Origin: Sphingomonas sp. Leaf242 | GTDB lineage: Bacteria; Pseudomonadota; Alphaproteobacteria; Sphingomonadales; Sphingomonadaceae | Direction: 5' to 3' | Assembly (NCBI RefSeq): GCF_001422045.1 | Contig: NZ_LMLW01000008.1 | Span: 500,501 to 564,500, forward strand | DNA length: 64,000 nt | Shown here: one piece after another, positions 17,447 to 25,989 of the stretch | Layout: every line of letters starts with the position of its first letter | Position numbering within the stretch: position 1 is the first letter of the stretch | Position numbers and translations under genes: made by a program | Notes under the pieces: model-generated | What the model saw: only the letters and a program-made list of their open reading frames with translations | The model's database searches: none | Told to the model about the DNA's origin: nothing

Positions 17447-17512
17447 AAGGTGGGGGGTCGGGAAGAGGGAAGCGGAGGCAGACGCGAATGCGGTTGCAGA
17501 CGCGGGTGCGCG

Positions 17513-18532
17513 TTAGTTTCGCCGGGCGATCGCTTGGGATAGCGCCACTACGGCCGCTTCCGCCACAACCCCGCCAGCATTCCCCGACGCCATGATTGCC
17601 CGCTCGGCGGTCCGGACGCGCTGGATCGCGGTGGCAAGCATTACCGGTGACCAGCGGCGTAGCGACCTAGCCGTGCTGGCCTCTTCCTTGAAGAACACGC
17701 GGTGGCGTTTCATCACGGCGTCGACCGCTTCGCCGCGGTCGATTTCGCCGCGCATGTCGGCGAGCGCGATCAGGCGGCGGACGAGTTGGCGGAGCCACGG
17801 GATCGGCGACGTGCCGGCTTCCTCGAGCACGGCGAGTTCGGCGCCGAGATCGTCGACCCGGCCTTCGATCACGGCGTCGATCGCGCGGCTCATTTCCGCA
17901 TCGCCGAGGTCTGCGCCGACGGCATCGAGTGCGTGGTGATCGAGGTCCGCGGGGCGATCGGGCGCTGCGTCGAGGTATAGCGCAAGCTTCTCGATCTCGC
18001 GCGAAATGACGGCGCGGTCGCCTCCGGTCGTATCGACCAGGCGGCGGGCGACGCCGGGGGCGGGGCGGAGGCCGTTCTCGTTGGCGATCGTCGTGGCGAG
18101 GCGTTCGGCGTCCTGCGCGGTCGGGGCGTAGCAGGCGAACGCCATCGCGCGCGGGGAGTCGATCGCGAGCTTGACGATCTTGGCAGTCGATTTGACGGTC
18201 GGGGCGATTGCCACGACCGGGTTGCCGACGCGTTCCGCCGCGAGGAGGTTGGTGAAGGCTTCGAGGCTTTCCTCGCCGGCCGACGCGACGCGGACGAACC
18301 GGGCCCCGGCGAACAACGATAGCGAGGCGGCTTCGTCGGTCAGCCGGCCAGGGTCACTCTTGAGCGTCGAGCCGTCGAGATCGACGCGTTCGGCATCCGC
18401 GCCCATCGCCTTGGCCAGCACGCGGGCGAGGTCGCTTGCGCCGGCTTCGTCGGGGCCGTGGAGCAGGTACAGGCGGATGTCGCCACCCGGCTTGGCCAGC
18501 GCACCGCGGATCTGGCCGACGCTGGCCTTCAC
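17513..18532 (-). CDS. holA: DNA polymerase III delta subunit
   Basis: The clamp-loader delta subunit that opens the beta clamp. The 339 residues begin [20 protein letters not shown] with LYLLHGPDEAGASDLARVL following, the HolA N-terminus without a working P-loop. FVRVASAGEESLEAFTNLLA and the C-terminal RQLVRRLIALADMRGEID with RHRVFFKEEA fit the family collar domain. The start overlaps lptE by ATGA. The leuS-lptE-holA operon is common next to parAB in this class. Confidence 0.9.
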   Translation of the reverse strand: MKASVGQIRGALAKPGGDIRLYLLHGPDEAGASDLARVLAKAMGADAERVDLDGSTLKSDPGRLTDEAASLSLFAGARFVRVASAGEESLEAFTNLLAAERVGNPVVAIAPTVKSTAKIVKLAIDSPRAMAFACYAPTAQDAERLATTIANENGLRPAPGVARRLVDTTGGDRAVISREIEKLALYLDAAPDRPADLDHHALDAVGADLGDAEMSRAIDAVIEGRVDDLGAELAVLEEAGTSPIPWLRQLVRRLIALADMRGEIDRGEAVDAVMKRHRVFFKEEASTARSLRRWSPVMLATAIQRVRTAERAIMASGNAGGVVAEAAVVALSQAIARRN

Positions 18533-19059
18533 TTGGCGGGCGTAGTGGCCTGCGCCGCAGCGACCGCGGGCGTGTTGCGCGCGTACAGCGCAACGCGCGC
18601 GACGATCTGGTCGGCGACGATCTGCGACAGGCGTTCGAGCGCGGTGTTCTCCGCCGCGATCGTCGCATATTCCGAGCGGACGACGTCGATGCCGGCGTCG
18701 GAGCCCGCGGTCGCGTCGAGCAGCACCGAGTTGTCGCCGATCCGCACGAGCTGATAGCGCGCGCGCAGAGTCCGGCGTTCGCGCGAGACGCTGTCGTCGG
18801 TGCGAACGCCGAGGCCGCTGATCTGGTCGTCGAGGCGGATGTCGATCCGGTAGAGCGCCGGTGCGCCGTTCGAGGGCAGGCGGTCGCGCAGCGCGGTGGC
18901 CATCAGCCAGCCGTTCTTGCCCGCGATCGGTGCGATCTCGACCTGGCCGAGCGCGCCTGCGACCGGGCCGCTGCTGCCGCCTGCATAGAGCGGGTGCAGG
19001 CCGCAGCCGGACAGCACGGGGGCCAGCGCCAGCGCGCCGAGGATCGCTAGGCGCTTCAT
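18529..19059 (-). CDS. lptE: LPS assembly lipoprotein LptE
   Basis: An outer-membrane lipoprotein that plugs the LptD translocon. The 176 residues start [20 protein letters not shown], a lipoprotein signal peptide with the lipobox LSGC and acylated Cys19, then GLHPLYAGG, which is characteristic of LptE. The remainder predicts an alpha/beta domain ([20 protein letters not shown]). ATG at 19059 overlaps the leuS stop, and its own stop overlaps the holA start, so leuS-lptE-holA are coupled. Confidence 0.9.
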   Translation of the reverse strand: MKRLAILGALALAPVLSGCGLHPLYAGGSSGPVAGALGQVEIAPIAGKNGWLMATALRDRLPSNGAPALYRIDIRLDDQISGLGVRTDDSVSRERRTLRARYQLVRIGDNSVLLDATAGSDAGIDVVRSEYATIAAENTALERLSQIVADQIVARVALYARNTPAVAAAQATTPAK

Positions 19060-21749
19060 GCGACGATGTTCACGAGACGGTCGGGCACGACGATCACTTT
19101 CCGGGGCGGCTTGCCCTCGAGCAGGCGGACGATCTTTTCGGAGGCGAGCGCGGCGGCTTCGACCTCGTCCTTCGGCGCGCCCTTGGGGAAGACGAGCGTG
19201 TCGCGCAGCTTGCCGTTGACCTGCACCGCGATCGTGACCTCGTCGTCGACCAACATCGCCGGATCGACGATCGGCCAGGCGGCGTCGGCGATCAGGCCGT
19301 CGTTTCCCGCGGTCGCCCAGGCTTCCTCGGCGACGTGCGGGACCATCGGGCTCACGAGCAGCAGCAGCGTGCGGATCGCCTGCTCGCGGTCTGCGGAGGG
19401 CGCGGCCTTCTCGATCGCGCTGCACAGGGAGTAGAGCCGTGCGACGGCCTTGTTGAACTGCAAGGCGTTGATATCGCTCTCGATACCGACGGTCGTCCGG
19501 TGGCAGAGTTTACGCAGGGCGATGTCGTCGCCCTCGGCCTTGGCTGCGTCGTCGGACTCGATCAGGCGCCAGAGACGCTGAACGAACCGCCACGCGCCTT
19601 CGATGCCGGATTCGCTCCAGGGGAGATCGCGTTCGGGCGGCGAGTCGGAGAGCACGAACCAGCGCACCGCGTCGGCGCCATACTGGTCGACGATCGGCTC
19701 GGGATCGACGGTGTTCTTCTTCGACTTCGACATCTTCGTCACGCGACCGACCGTCACGGGGCCGCCGGTCGCGATCTCGATATACCCCGTATCGGTCTTG
19801 CGGACCTCATCGGGAGACAGCCACTTCGTCTTCATGGGCGCGTCGCTCGAATCGTCGTCGTCGGTGTCGACCTCCGGCTGCGCGTCGCCGGCGTCGCCTC
19901 GGCTATACGTCTCGTGTGTGACCATCCCTTGCGTGAACAGCCCCGCAAACGGCTCGGCGATGTCGAGCATGCCGATATGCTTCAGCGCGCGCGTCCAGAA
20001 GCGCGCGTAGAGCAGGTGCAGGATCGCGTGCTCTACGCCGCCGATATACTGGTTGACCGGCAGCCACTTCTCCGCGCCCGTCCGGTCGAACGGCTTGGCG
20101 TCCGGTTGGCTGGCGAAGCGGATGAAATACCACGACGAATCGACGAACGTGTCGAGCGTATCGGTCTCGCGCCGCGCGTTCGCACCGCAGGACGGGCAGG
20201 GGACGTGCTTCCAGGTCGGATGGCGATCGAGCGGGTTGCCGGGGATGTCGAACGACACGTCCTCGGGCAGTACGATCGGCAGCTGGTCCTTGGGCACCGG
20301 CACCGCACCGCACGCGTCGCAGTGGATGATCGGGATCGGCGTGCCCCAGTAACGCTGGCGGCTGACGCCCCAGTCGCGCAGGCGGAACACGGTCGTGCCC
20401 TTGCCCCAGCCTTCGCCCTCGGCGCGCTCGATCACGACGCGCTTGGCGTCCTCGATGTCGAGCCCATCGAGAAAGTGCGAGTTCACGATGGTGCCGGCGC
20501 CGGTCCAGGCGGTGTCGCCGACGAACACGGGGGCTTCGTCATCGCCTTCGCTAACGACGCGCTTGACCGGCAGGTCGTATTTGCGTGCGAAATCGAGATC
20601 GCGCTGGTCGTGCGCCGGCACGCCGAACACCGCGCCGGTGCCGTATTCCATCAGCACGAAGTTCGCGATGTAGACGGGGAGGTGCCACGTCTTGTCGAGC
20701 GGATGCACCGCACGCAGACCAGTGTCGAAGCCGAGCTTTTCCTGCGTATCGAGTTCCGCCGCAGTAGTGCCACCGCGCTTGCAGAGTTCGATGAAGGCCG
20801 CGGCGTCGGGGTTCGTCTCGGCGATGGCGCGCGCGATCGGGTGATCGGCGGCGACCGCGACGAAGCTGGAGCCGAACATCGTGTCGGGGCGGGTAGTGAA
20901 GACCTCGACGAATTCCTCCCCGGTACGGGGAGGGGGACCATCCGCAGGATGGGGGAGGGGGCTGTCGGCGGCCGCTGCCGTATGTGGCGCGCCCCCTCCA
21001 CCCCCGGCTTCGCCGGCGGTCCCCCTCCCCGTGCCGGGGAGGAGTGCGAACTTGAACTGCAGGCCCTGGCTGCGGCCGATCCAGTTTTCCTGCATCAGCT
21101 TGACCTTGTCGGGCCAATGCTCGAGCGCGCCGAGACCGTCGACCAGCTCGTCGGCGAAGTCGGTGATCTTGAGGAACCACTGCGACAGCTTGCGCCGCTC
21201 GACCAGCGCACCCGAGCGCCAGCCACGACCGTCGATCACCTGCTCGTTGGCGAGCACGGTCATGTCGACCGGATCCCAGTTTACCGCCGATTCCTTGCGG
21301 TACACGAGCCCCGCCGCGAACAGGTCGAGGAACAGCGCTTGCTCGTGCCCGTAATATTCAGGCTCGCACGTCGCCAGCTCGCGCGTCCAGTCGAGCGCGA
21401 AACCCAGCCGCTTCAGCTGTGCCTTCATCGTCGCGATGTTGGCGCGCGTCCAGTTGCCTGGATGCACGCCCTTTTCCATCGCGGCGTTCTCGGCGGGCAT
21501 GCCGAACGCGTCCCAGCCCATCGGATGGAGCACTTCCATGCCCTTCATCCGACGGAACCGCGCGAGCACGTCGCCCATCGTGTAGTTCCGGACATGCCCC
21601 ATGTGGATGCGCCCCGACGGATAGGGGAACATCTCGAGCACGTACGAGCGCGGCTTGGTCGACAGGTCGTCCGCGGCGAACGTCTTGCGTTCGTCCCAGA
21701 CCTTCTGCCACGCCGCGTCCGCCTTCAACGCATTGAAACGCGACGCCAT
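19056..21749 (-). CDS. leuS: Leucyl-tRNA synthetase (with in-frame palindromic insertion)
   Basis: Charges tRNA-Leu. Its 897 residues include the HIGH-type motif [20 protein letters not shown], the editing-domain signature [12 protein letters not shown], and [20 protein letters not shown] (KMSKS). Odd feature: residues about 237-278, just inside the editing domain between [10 protein letters not shown] and [10 protein letters not shown], are a low-complexity Pro/Gly/Ala stretch. It is encoded by a palindromic repeat (20914-21043) that shares its core with one in dnaE2. The frame is kept, so the enzyme is probably functional with an extra surface loop. A short DUF3576 gene lies 10 bp upstream. 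Confidence 0.97.
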   Translation of the reverse strand: MASRFNALKADAAWQKVWDERKTFAADDLSTKPRSYVLEMFPYPSGRIHMGHVRNYTMGDVLARFRRMKGMEVLHPMGWDAFGMPAENAAMEKGVHPGNWTRANIATMKAQLKRLGFALDWTRELATCEPEYYGHEQALFLDLFAAGLVYRKESAVNWDPVDMTVLANEQVIDGRGWRSGALVERRKLSQWFLKITDFADELVDGLGALEHWPDKVKLMQENWIGRSQGLQFKFALLPGTGRGTAGEAGGGGGAPHTAAAADSPLPHPADGPPPRTGEEFVEVFTTRPDTMFGSSFVAVAADHPIARAIAETNPDAAAFIELCKRGGTTAAELDTQEKLGFDTGLRAVHPLDKTWHLPVYIANFVLMEYGTGAVFGVPAHDQRDLDFARKYDLPVKRVVSEGDDEAPVFVGDTAWTGAGTIVNSHFLDGLDIEDAKRVVIERAEGEGWGKGTTVFRLRDWGVSRQRYWGTPIPIIHCDACGAVPVPKDQLPIVLPEDVSFDIPGNPLDRHPTWKHVPCPSCGANARRETDTLDTFVDSSWYFIRFASQPDAKPFDRTGAEKWLPVNQYIGGVEHAILHLLYARFWTRALKHIGMLDIAEPFAGLFTQGMVTHETYSRGDAGDAQPEVDTDDDDSSDAPMKTKWLSPDEVRKTDTGYIEIATGGPVTVGRVTKMSKSKKNTVDPEPIVDQYGADAVRWFVLSDSPPERDLPWSESGIEGAWRFVQRLWRLIESDDAAKAEGDDIALRKLCHRTTVGIESDINALQFNKAVARLYSLCSAIEKAAPSADREQAIRTLLLLVSPMVPHVAEEAWATAGNDGLIADAAWPIVDPAMLVDDEVTIAVQVNGKLRDTLVFPKGAPKDEVEAAALASEKIVRLLEGKPPRKVIVVPDRLVNIVA
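20914..21043. repeat. Palindromic element inserted in leuS coding sequence
   Basis: About 130 bp whose arms are CCTCCCCGGTACGGGGAGGG and the complementary CCTCCCCGTGCCGGGGAGGA. It contains the inner motif GGACCATCCGCAGGATGGGG. The element in dnaE2 at 37775-37959 has the same arms and inner motif. In leuS it is read through without a stop and gives [15 protein letters not shown] near its 3' side. Family F units at 4263-4388 and 51210-51315 are intergenic relatives. Confidence 0.9.
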
Positions 21750-21759
21750 TATGTCGTCC

Positions 21760-22191
21760 TCAGCCCGCGATCGAGGCGCGGCGCAGGTCGCGGGCCTTGG
21801 TCAGGATGATGTCCTCGAGCTTCTGCGTGGTCGCGGCCTGGACCGGCGACGAGACCCACTGGCCGTTGCGGTTGACTTCGCGGAGCGCTGCGACGCGCAG
21901 TGCATCGGCGCGCAGATCCTGGTCGAGGATCGAGACGGTGACCTTCATGCGCTCGGTCGGCGTCTGCGGATTGATGTACCAGTCGGTGACGATCACGCCG
22001 CCATTGGAGTCGGTCTGGAGCAGCGGCATGAAGCCGAGCGTGTCGAGGCTCGCGCGCCACAGATAGCTGTTCACGCCGATCGTCGTGATCTTCGATGCGG
22101 CGAGATCCGCCTTGGGACGCGCCGAACCGCCGCCGCAAGCGACGAGAGGCAGGGCAAACAGCACGACTGCGATACGCGAGCGGCGGAACAT
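21760..22191 (-). CDS. DUF3576 domain lipoprotein
   Basis: A 143-residue exported protein. [20 protein letters not shown] is a lipoprotein signal (LVAC, acylated Cys19). The body contains [40 protein letters not shown] and the rest of the DUF3576 family pattern. I chose ATG at 22191 because an AGGA lies about ten bases upstream; ATGs at 22197 and 22200 are alternatives. It precedes leuS by 10 bp on the same strand, and the same pairing occurs in other alphaproteobacteria. The function is unknown. Confidence 0.85.
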   Translation of the reverse strand: MFRRSRIAVVLFALPLVACGGGSARPKADLAASKITTIGVNSYLWRASLDTLGFMPLLQTDSNGGVIVTDWYINPQTPTERMKVTVSILDQDLRADALRVAALREVNRNGQWVSSPVQAATTQKLEDIILTKARDLRRASIAG

Positions 22192-22503
22192 GGGCATCAT
22201 CCTGGCAAGAAAATCAGCCCTTGCTCTACAGGCGAGCCCGCGCGCCCGCAAGCAGACGCGGGTATCCCAGCCATAGGCTGAGCGAGCGCCGGACGGGACG
22301 ATATTCGCGCGGCAAAACGAGTCGGTTAGGACCGATCCGGTAGCGCTAACGCAGCGATCTGTGTGCTGATTGCAACACTGTCCGACAAATCAGCGACGAA
22401 GAGGGCAATCCGCCGGGTCTGCGGCCTTTGCGGTGGATCAATTCGTGATAGACGCAGTTTCACGAGGATCCGATTACGGGATTCGAAGGACAGATTCGTT
22501 GTG
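22192..22503. other. Divergent intergenic region without a gene
   Basis: 312 bp between the divergent DUF3576 and outer-membrane protein genes. I see no open frame with good coding character, no repeat unit and no obvious terminator. Both promoters should be here; no sequence close to TTGACA-N17-TATAAT stands out. Confidence 0.5.
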
Positions 22504-23211
22504 ATGACGCGTGGGGGAATTTTCGGGGTGGTTGCCGGGGCGCTTGTCGCCACTGCCGCAATCGTCGCGCCTGCCTTCGGCGCCAGCGAACAGCCCGCCC
22601 GGATCGCCAAGCACAACGTCGCCGCGGTTCGCGGTATCGGTTCGTTCACGCCCGCCGCCGCCGACCCCCGCCTTGCCGCGATGTTCGCGCGCGGTGGCTT
22701 CGACGCCGGCAGCTTCCGCTTTACGCCTGCCGAAACGCGCCAGGATAACCGTGCGGTGACCGTTGCGGTCCGTGCGCAGACCAACCGCGGTGTCGCCAGC
22801 ACGGCCAGCCTTGCTTCGACCACGCCGACCGTTGGGATTGCGCCGATCGCGTATAACCTCGGCATGTCGGTCGGCTGGAAGCGGTTCGCGATCTCGGGCG
22901 ACGTGAACAAGCTCGATCTCGGCGTTATGCCGGGCGGCCGTGAAGCAGCTGACCTCGCGGTAAGCTACAGCGCCAAGAAGTTCAGCGGCACCGTGAAGGC
23001 CGTGGCGGACCGTCCGCTCGCCAACGCGCCGCACCTCGTCGAGGAAGCACCGAGCTATTCGGTCGACGTCGGTGGCTCCTACGCCCTGACGCGCAGCCTC
23101 GCGGTGACCGCGGGCGTGCGCTATCGGTCGGACCGCGAGCGCTTCGTGAAGGTCGACGATGACCGCCGCGACAGCCAGGCGGTGTATCTGGGCACCGCCT
23201 TCCGCTTCTAA
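22504..23211 (+). CDS. Exported outer-membrane beta-barrel-like protein
   Basis: A 235-residue protein with a clear Sec signal peptide (GIFGVVAGALVATAAIVAPA, cleavage near AFGA-SEQ). The mature part has alternating strands such as MSVGWKRFAISGDVNKLDLG, ADLAVSYSAKKFSGTVKAVA and YSVDVGGSYALTRSLAVTAG. It ends GTAFRF, a C-terminal aromatic typical of barrel proteins inserted by the Bam complex. ATG at 22504 places the signal peptide at the N-terminus. No specific family is recognised. It resembles small porin-like proteins common in Sphingomonas; the substrate is unknown. Confidence 0.75.
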   Translation: MTRGGIFGVVAGALVATAAIVAPAFGASEQPARIAKHNVAAVRGIGSFTPAAADPRLAAMFARGGFDAGSFRFTPAETRQDNRAVTVAVRAQTNRGVASTASLASTTPTVGIAPIAYNLGMSVGWKRFAISGDVNKLDLGVMPGGREAADLAVSYSAKKFSGTVKAVADRPLANAPHLVEEAPSYSVDVGGSYALTRSLAVTAGVRYRSDRERFVKVDDDRRDSQAVYLGTAFRF

Positions 23212-23293
23212 GCGTCCGGCGGAGCGATGTTCGTCGGAAATCGAGACTGATCGTGGCTAGCTGGATCTGGGTGGTGCGCAATTCTACCTTCCC

Positions 23294-23374
23294 GTCATCC
23301 TGACGAAAGTCAGGATCCAGTGCCATGAGACGCAGCGATCGGTTACTCTGGATCCTGACTTCCGTCAGGATGAC
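23294..23374. repeat. Palindromic repeat, family A copy 2 (overlaps gene end)
   Basis: Same arms as copy 1 (GTCATCCTGACGAAAGTCAG and complement). Its right arm overlaps the last codons of the ThiE-like gene on the minus strand and supplies that gene's stop codon. Confidence 0.9.
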
Positions 23375-23900
23375 GGCGTATTGTAGGCATCCAGGCGTCT
23401 ATCGCGGCCCAGCCGTGGAAGCCGAACCGCCGGATGCGCCGCCAGCGCGACTCGTTCATTCCGCCGAGCGCAATTATCGGTATCCCAAGCCCCCGGCCGA
23501 TCCCCAGTGCCCGCGCGGGACCGATCCCAGACGCGTTTTCGTGTGAACGGGTGGCATGAACCGGCGATACGAACAGGGCATCGGCCCTTGCATACTTGCC
23601 CGCCAAGGCCTCGCCTCTCGAATGCGCTGACCAGCTTCTGATCCCGAACGTGCGTGCAGGACCATGAACACCATCGGCGCGGCCAGCAGCTTTTCCAGCC
23701 ACCACGACGACAAGCCGCCGCGAAAGTCCGATGCGCTTGACCCTCCGCAGCAATGCCCGCCGTTCCCCCTCGGGCGTGGCATAATGCCGAAACACCACGC
23801 CGGATCCCGGCGGCAATCGCGTGAGCGCGCGCCACAATGCATCGCCCATACGCTCGTCCGTCATCAACCAGCGTGTGGGAATGGGGTTACGACGAGCCAC
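23343..23900 (-). CDS. ThiE/TenI-like thiamine phosphate synthase family protein
   Basis: About 185 residues with the TIM-barrel signatures of the thiamine phosphate synthase family: PPGSGVVFRHYATPEGERRA, ADALFVSPVHATRSHENASG and GIPIIALGGMNESRWRRIRR. WLMTDERMGDALW is the usual start region in sphingomonad homologues, so translation must begin upstream of the ATG at 23864. GTG at 23900 is my choice; ATG at 23924 would overlap the divergent yggS start. The last dozen residues come from a family A repeat, so the C-terminus is atypical. Whether it still makes thiamine phosphate is uncertain. Confidence 0.7.
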   Translation of the reverse strand: MARRNPIPTRWLMTDERMGDALWRALTRLPPGSGVVFRHYATPEGERRALLRRVKRIGLSRRLVVVVAGKAAGRADGVHGPARTFGIRSWSAHSRGEALAGKYARADALFVSPVHATRSHENASGIGPARALGIGRGLGIPIIALGGMNESRWRRIRRFGFHGWAAIDAWMPTIRRHPDGSQDPE

Positions 23901-23922
23901 GCCGCTGCCTATAGCGCGCCGC

Positions 23923-24597
23923 ATGATTGCTGACGACACCACCAAATTGCAGGGCATCCGCACCCGGATCGCCAAGGCCGCCGAGATCGCGGATCGCCGC
24001 GCGGACGATGTGACTCTGATCGCGGTCTCCAAGACGCATCCGGTCGAGGCGATCGAACCGCTGCTCGCCGAGGGCCAGCGCGTGTTCGGCGAGAACCGCG
24101 TGGCAGAGGCGTCCGAGAAATGGCCGGCGTTGCGTGCGGCGTATCCCGACGTCGAACTGCACCTGATCGGCCAGCTCCAGTCGAACAAGGCAGCCGAGGC
24201 GGTGGCGTTGTTCGACTGCATTCACGCGGTCGATCGCCCGTCGCTGGTCACCGCGCTGGGCAAGGCGATGGAGGCGAGCGATCGTCGGCCGGACTGTTTT
24301 CTCCAGGTCAATATCGGCGACGAACCGCAAAAGGGTGGCTGCGCGATCGCCGACCTGCCCGCGCTGGTGGAGCAGGCGCGCGCCGCCGGTTTGCAGATCG
24401 CCGGACTGATGTGCCTGCCGCCCGCGGATATCGAGCCGGCGCCGTATTTCGCGCTGCTGGCCAAGCTAGCGCGCGATCACGGGCTGACCGGCCTCAGCAT
24501 GGGCATGTCGGACGATTTCGAAACCGCGGTGACGATCGGCGCGACTCATGTCCGGATCGGCAGCGCGCTGTTCGGCGCGCGGGGGACGGGCGCATGA
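23923..24597 (+). CDS. YggS-family pyridoxal phosphate homeostasis protein
   Basis: A 224-residue single-domain PLP protein related to alanine racemase that buffers free PLP. It shows VTLIAVSKTHPVEAIEPLLA with the PLP lysine, FGENRVAEASEKW, HLIGQLQSNKAAEAV, and the phosphate-binding SMGMSDDFETAVTIGATHVR. The end, GSALFGAR, fits the family. ATG at 23923 is used, 22 bp from the divergent ThiE-like start. The stop overlaps the following HAD gene in ATGA. Confidence 0.92.
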   Translation: MIADDTTKLQGIRTRIAKAAEIADRRADDVTLIAVSKTHPVEAIEPLLAEGQRVFGENRVAEASEKWPALRAAYPDVELHLIGQLQSNKAAEAVALFDCIHAVDRPSLVTALGKAMEASDRRPDCFLQVNIGDEPQKGGCAIADLPALVEQARAAGLQIAGLMCLPPADIEPAPYFALLAKLARDHGLTGLSMGMSDDFETAVTIGATHVRIGSALFGARGTGA

Positions 24598-25268
24598 GCA
24601 TTCCGGTTCGGTTCGAAGCGCTGCTGTTCGACTTCGACGGCGTGCTGATCGACAGCGAAGCCGTTGGTAACCGCCACATCGCCGAATGGCTCACCGCCGC
24701 CGGTCACCCGACCACCGCCGACGAGTCGATGGCTAACTTCATGGGGCTCGCCGGGCCGCAGTTCATCGATGCAATCGAGCGCTGGATCGACCGGCCACTG
24801 ACCGAGGACTTCTACGCCGCCCGGGAAGCGGAGGACGAGCGCGTACTGGCGGCGGGGGTCGACGCGATCGACGGCGCGGTGGCGTTCGTGCGGTCGCTGC
24901 CGGCCGACCTGCCCAAGGCGATCGTCTCGTCGAGCCCGGTCAGCTGGATCGCACGGCATCTCGAGCATATCGGCCTGCGCGATGCGTTCGGCGACCATCT
25001 ATACAGCGGTCGCGAACACGTGACGAACGGGAAGCCTGCGCCCGATCTGTATCTGTTCGGCGCGCGGCAACTCGGTGTCGACATCGCGCGGACGGCGATT
25101 GTCGAGGATTCGCCGGTGGGCGCGACCGGGGCGGTGGCCTCTGGCGGCTACGTCATCGGGCTATCGGCGGGGTCGCATTGCAACGCCGAGCACGGCGCGC
25201 GACTGAAGGCTATCGGCGTCGATGCGTTGGCGGAGAGTTTCGACGATGTGGCGCGGTTGATCGGGTAA
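24594..25268 (+). CDS. HAD-superfamily hydrolase (beta-phosphoglucomutase-like)
   Basis: A 224-residue haloacid-dehalogenase phosphatase. Motif I is LLFDFDGVLIDSEAVGNRHI (DxDGVLxDSE), motif II is the serine in KAIVSSSPVSW, motif III is the lysine in GKPAPDLYLFGARQL, and motif IV is VEDSPVGATGAVASGG. The cap domain sits between motifs I and II, as in phosphoglycolate phosphatase and beta-phosphoglucomutase. The substrate cannot be deduced. It is coupled to yggS by overlap. Confidence 0.88.
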   Translation: MSIPVRFEALLFDFDGVLIDSEAVGNRHIAEWLTAAGHPTTADESMANFMGLAGPQFIDAIERWIDRPLTEDFYAAREAEDERVLAAGVDAIDGAVAFVRSLPADLPKAIVSSSPVSWIARHLEHIGLRDAFGDHLYSGREHVTNGKPAPDLYLFGARQLGVDIARTAIVEDSPVGATGAVASGGYVIGLSAGSHCNAEHGARLKAIGVDALAESFDDVARLIG

Positions 25269-25329
25269 GCTAGACCCCGGTCCTGAAAGTCAGGGACAAG
25301 CCAGCCAGTATTCCGCCCCGATAGCCACA

Positions 25330-25433
25330 CCCCCCCGGCGAAGGCCGGGGTCCAGCTGGGGGACGGCAATGACGGCGGACGGACCTTCGTTACATCGTCC
25401 TTCCCGACTGGACCCCGGCCTTCGCCGGGGGGG
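25330..25433. repeat. Palindromic repeat, family G
   Basis: CCCCCCCGGCGAAGGCCGGG and CCCGGCCTTCGCCGGGGGGG face each other around a 60-bp centre in the gap between the convergent HAD and ydcF genes. The gap has no gene. Confidence 0.85.
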
Positions 25434-25476
25434 CTCGTTCGAGGAATGCGCAAACTCAACGCGTCCGCTGCGACCG

Positions 25477-25989
25477 CTAGCCCCGCTTCCGTCGCCAGAC
25501 CGCGCCGATCCCCGCGACCAGATCGTACGGGATAGCCGCCGCTTCGCGCGTTCGCATCTTGAGCTGGTACCGCCGGCTCCCGCCATGCGGCACGTGGATC
25601 ACGCTTGCGGGCATGCCGAGCATCGCGAACAGCATGCGGATGCGCGGCTGGTGATAGCCGTCGGTGCAGATCATGCACTGCGCATATTGGCCCGCGCGCG
25701 CGAACGCGGTCGCCGCAACGACGCTTTGCAGCGTATCGATGCTCGTCTCGTCGAGGTGGATCCGCGACCGGTCGACTGTCTCGGCCAGCACATTCTCCAT
25801 CACCGATGCTTCCGAAGGCCCGTGCGACCCCTTCGCGCCTGAGCAGAACAGGTCCGCATCGACGTAGCGCGCCGCCGCCGCCGCCGCGAATGCGATGCGG
25901 CGGGCGAGGGTCGGGCTCGGGCTGCCATCGGGGCGAACCGCCGCGCCGAACACGACGATCAGGCGCCGTGAGGGTGGGATATCGGTCAG
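25477..25989 (-). CDS. YdcF-family (DUF218) protein
   Basis: About 170 residues of the DUF218/SanA/YdcF family. LIVVFGAAVRPDGSPSPTLA is the conserved N-terminal motif, followed by DLFCSGAKGSHGPSEASVM, ETSIDTLQSVVAA and CTDGYHQPRIRMLFAM. No ATG, GTG or TTG lies between the ribA stop and this motif at a suitable place. CTG at 25989 overlaps the ribA TGA as CTGA and has GGGG eight bases upstream, so I use it. A GTG inside the first strand (VVF) would truncate the fold. The biochemical role of the family is unclear. Confidence 0.8.
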   Translation of the reverse strand: MTDIPPSRRLIVVFGAAVRPDGSPSPTLARRIAFAAAAAARYVDADLFCSGAKGSHGPSEASVMENVLAETVDRSRIHLDETSIDTLQSVVAATAFARAGQYAQCMICTDGYHQPRIRMLFAMLGMPASVIHVPHGGSRRYQLKMRTREAAAIPYDLVAGIGAVWRRKRG

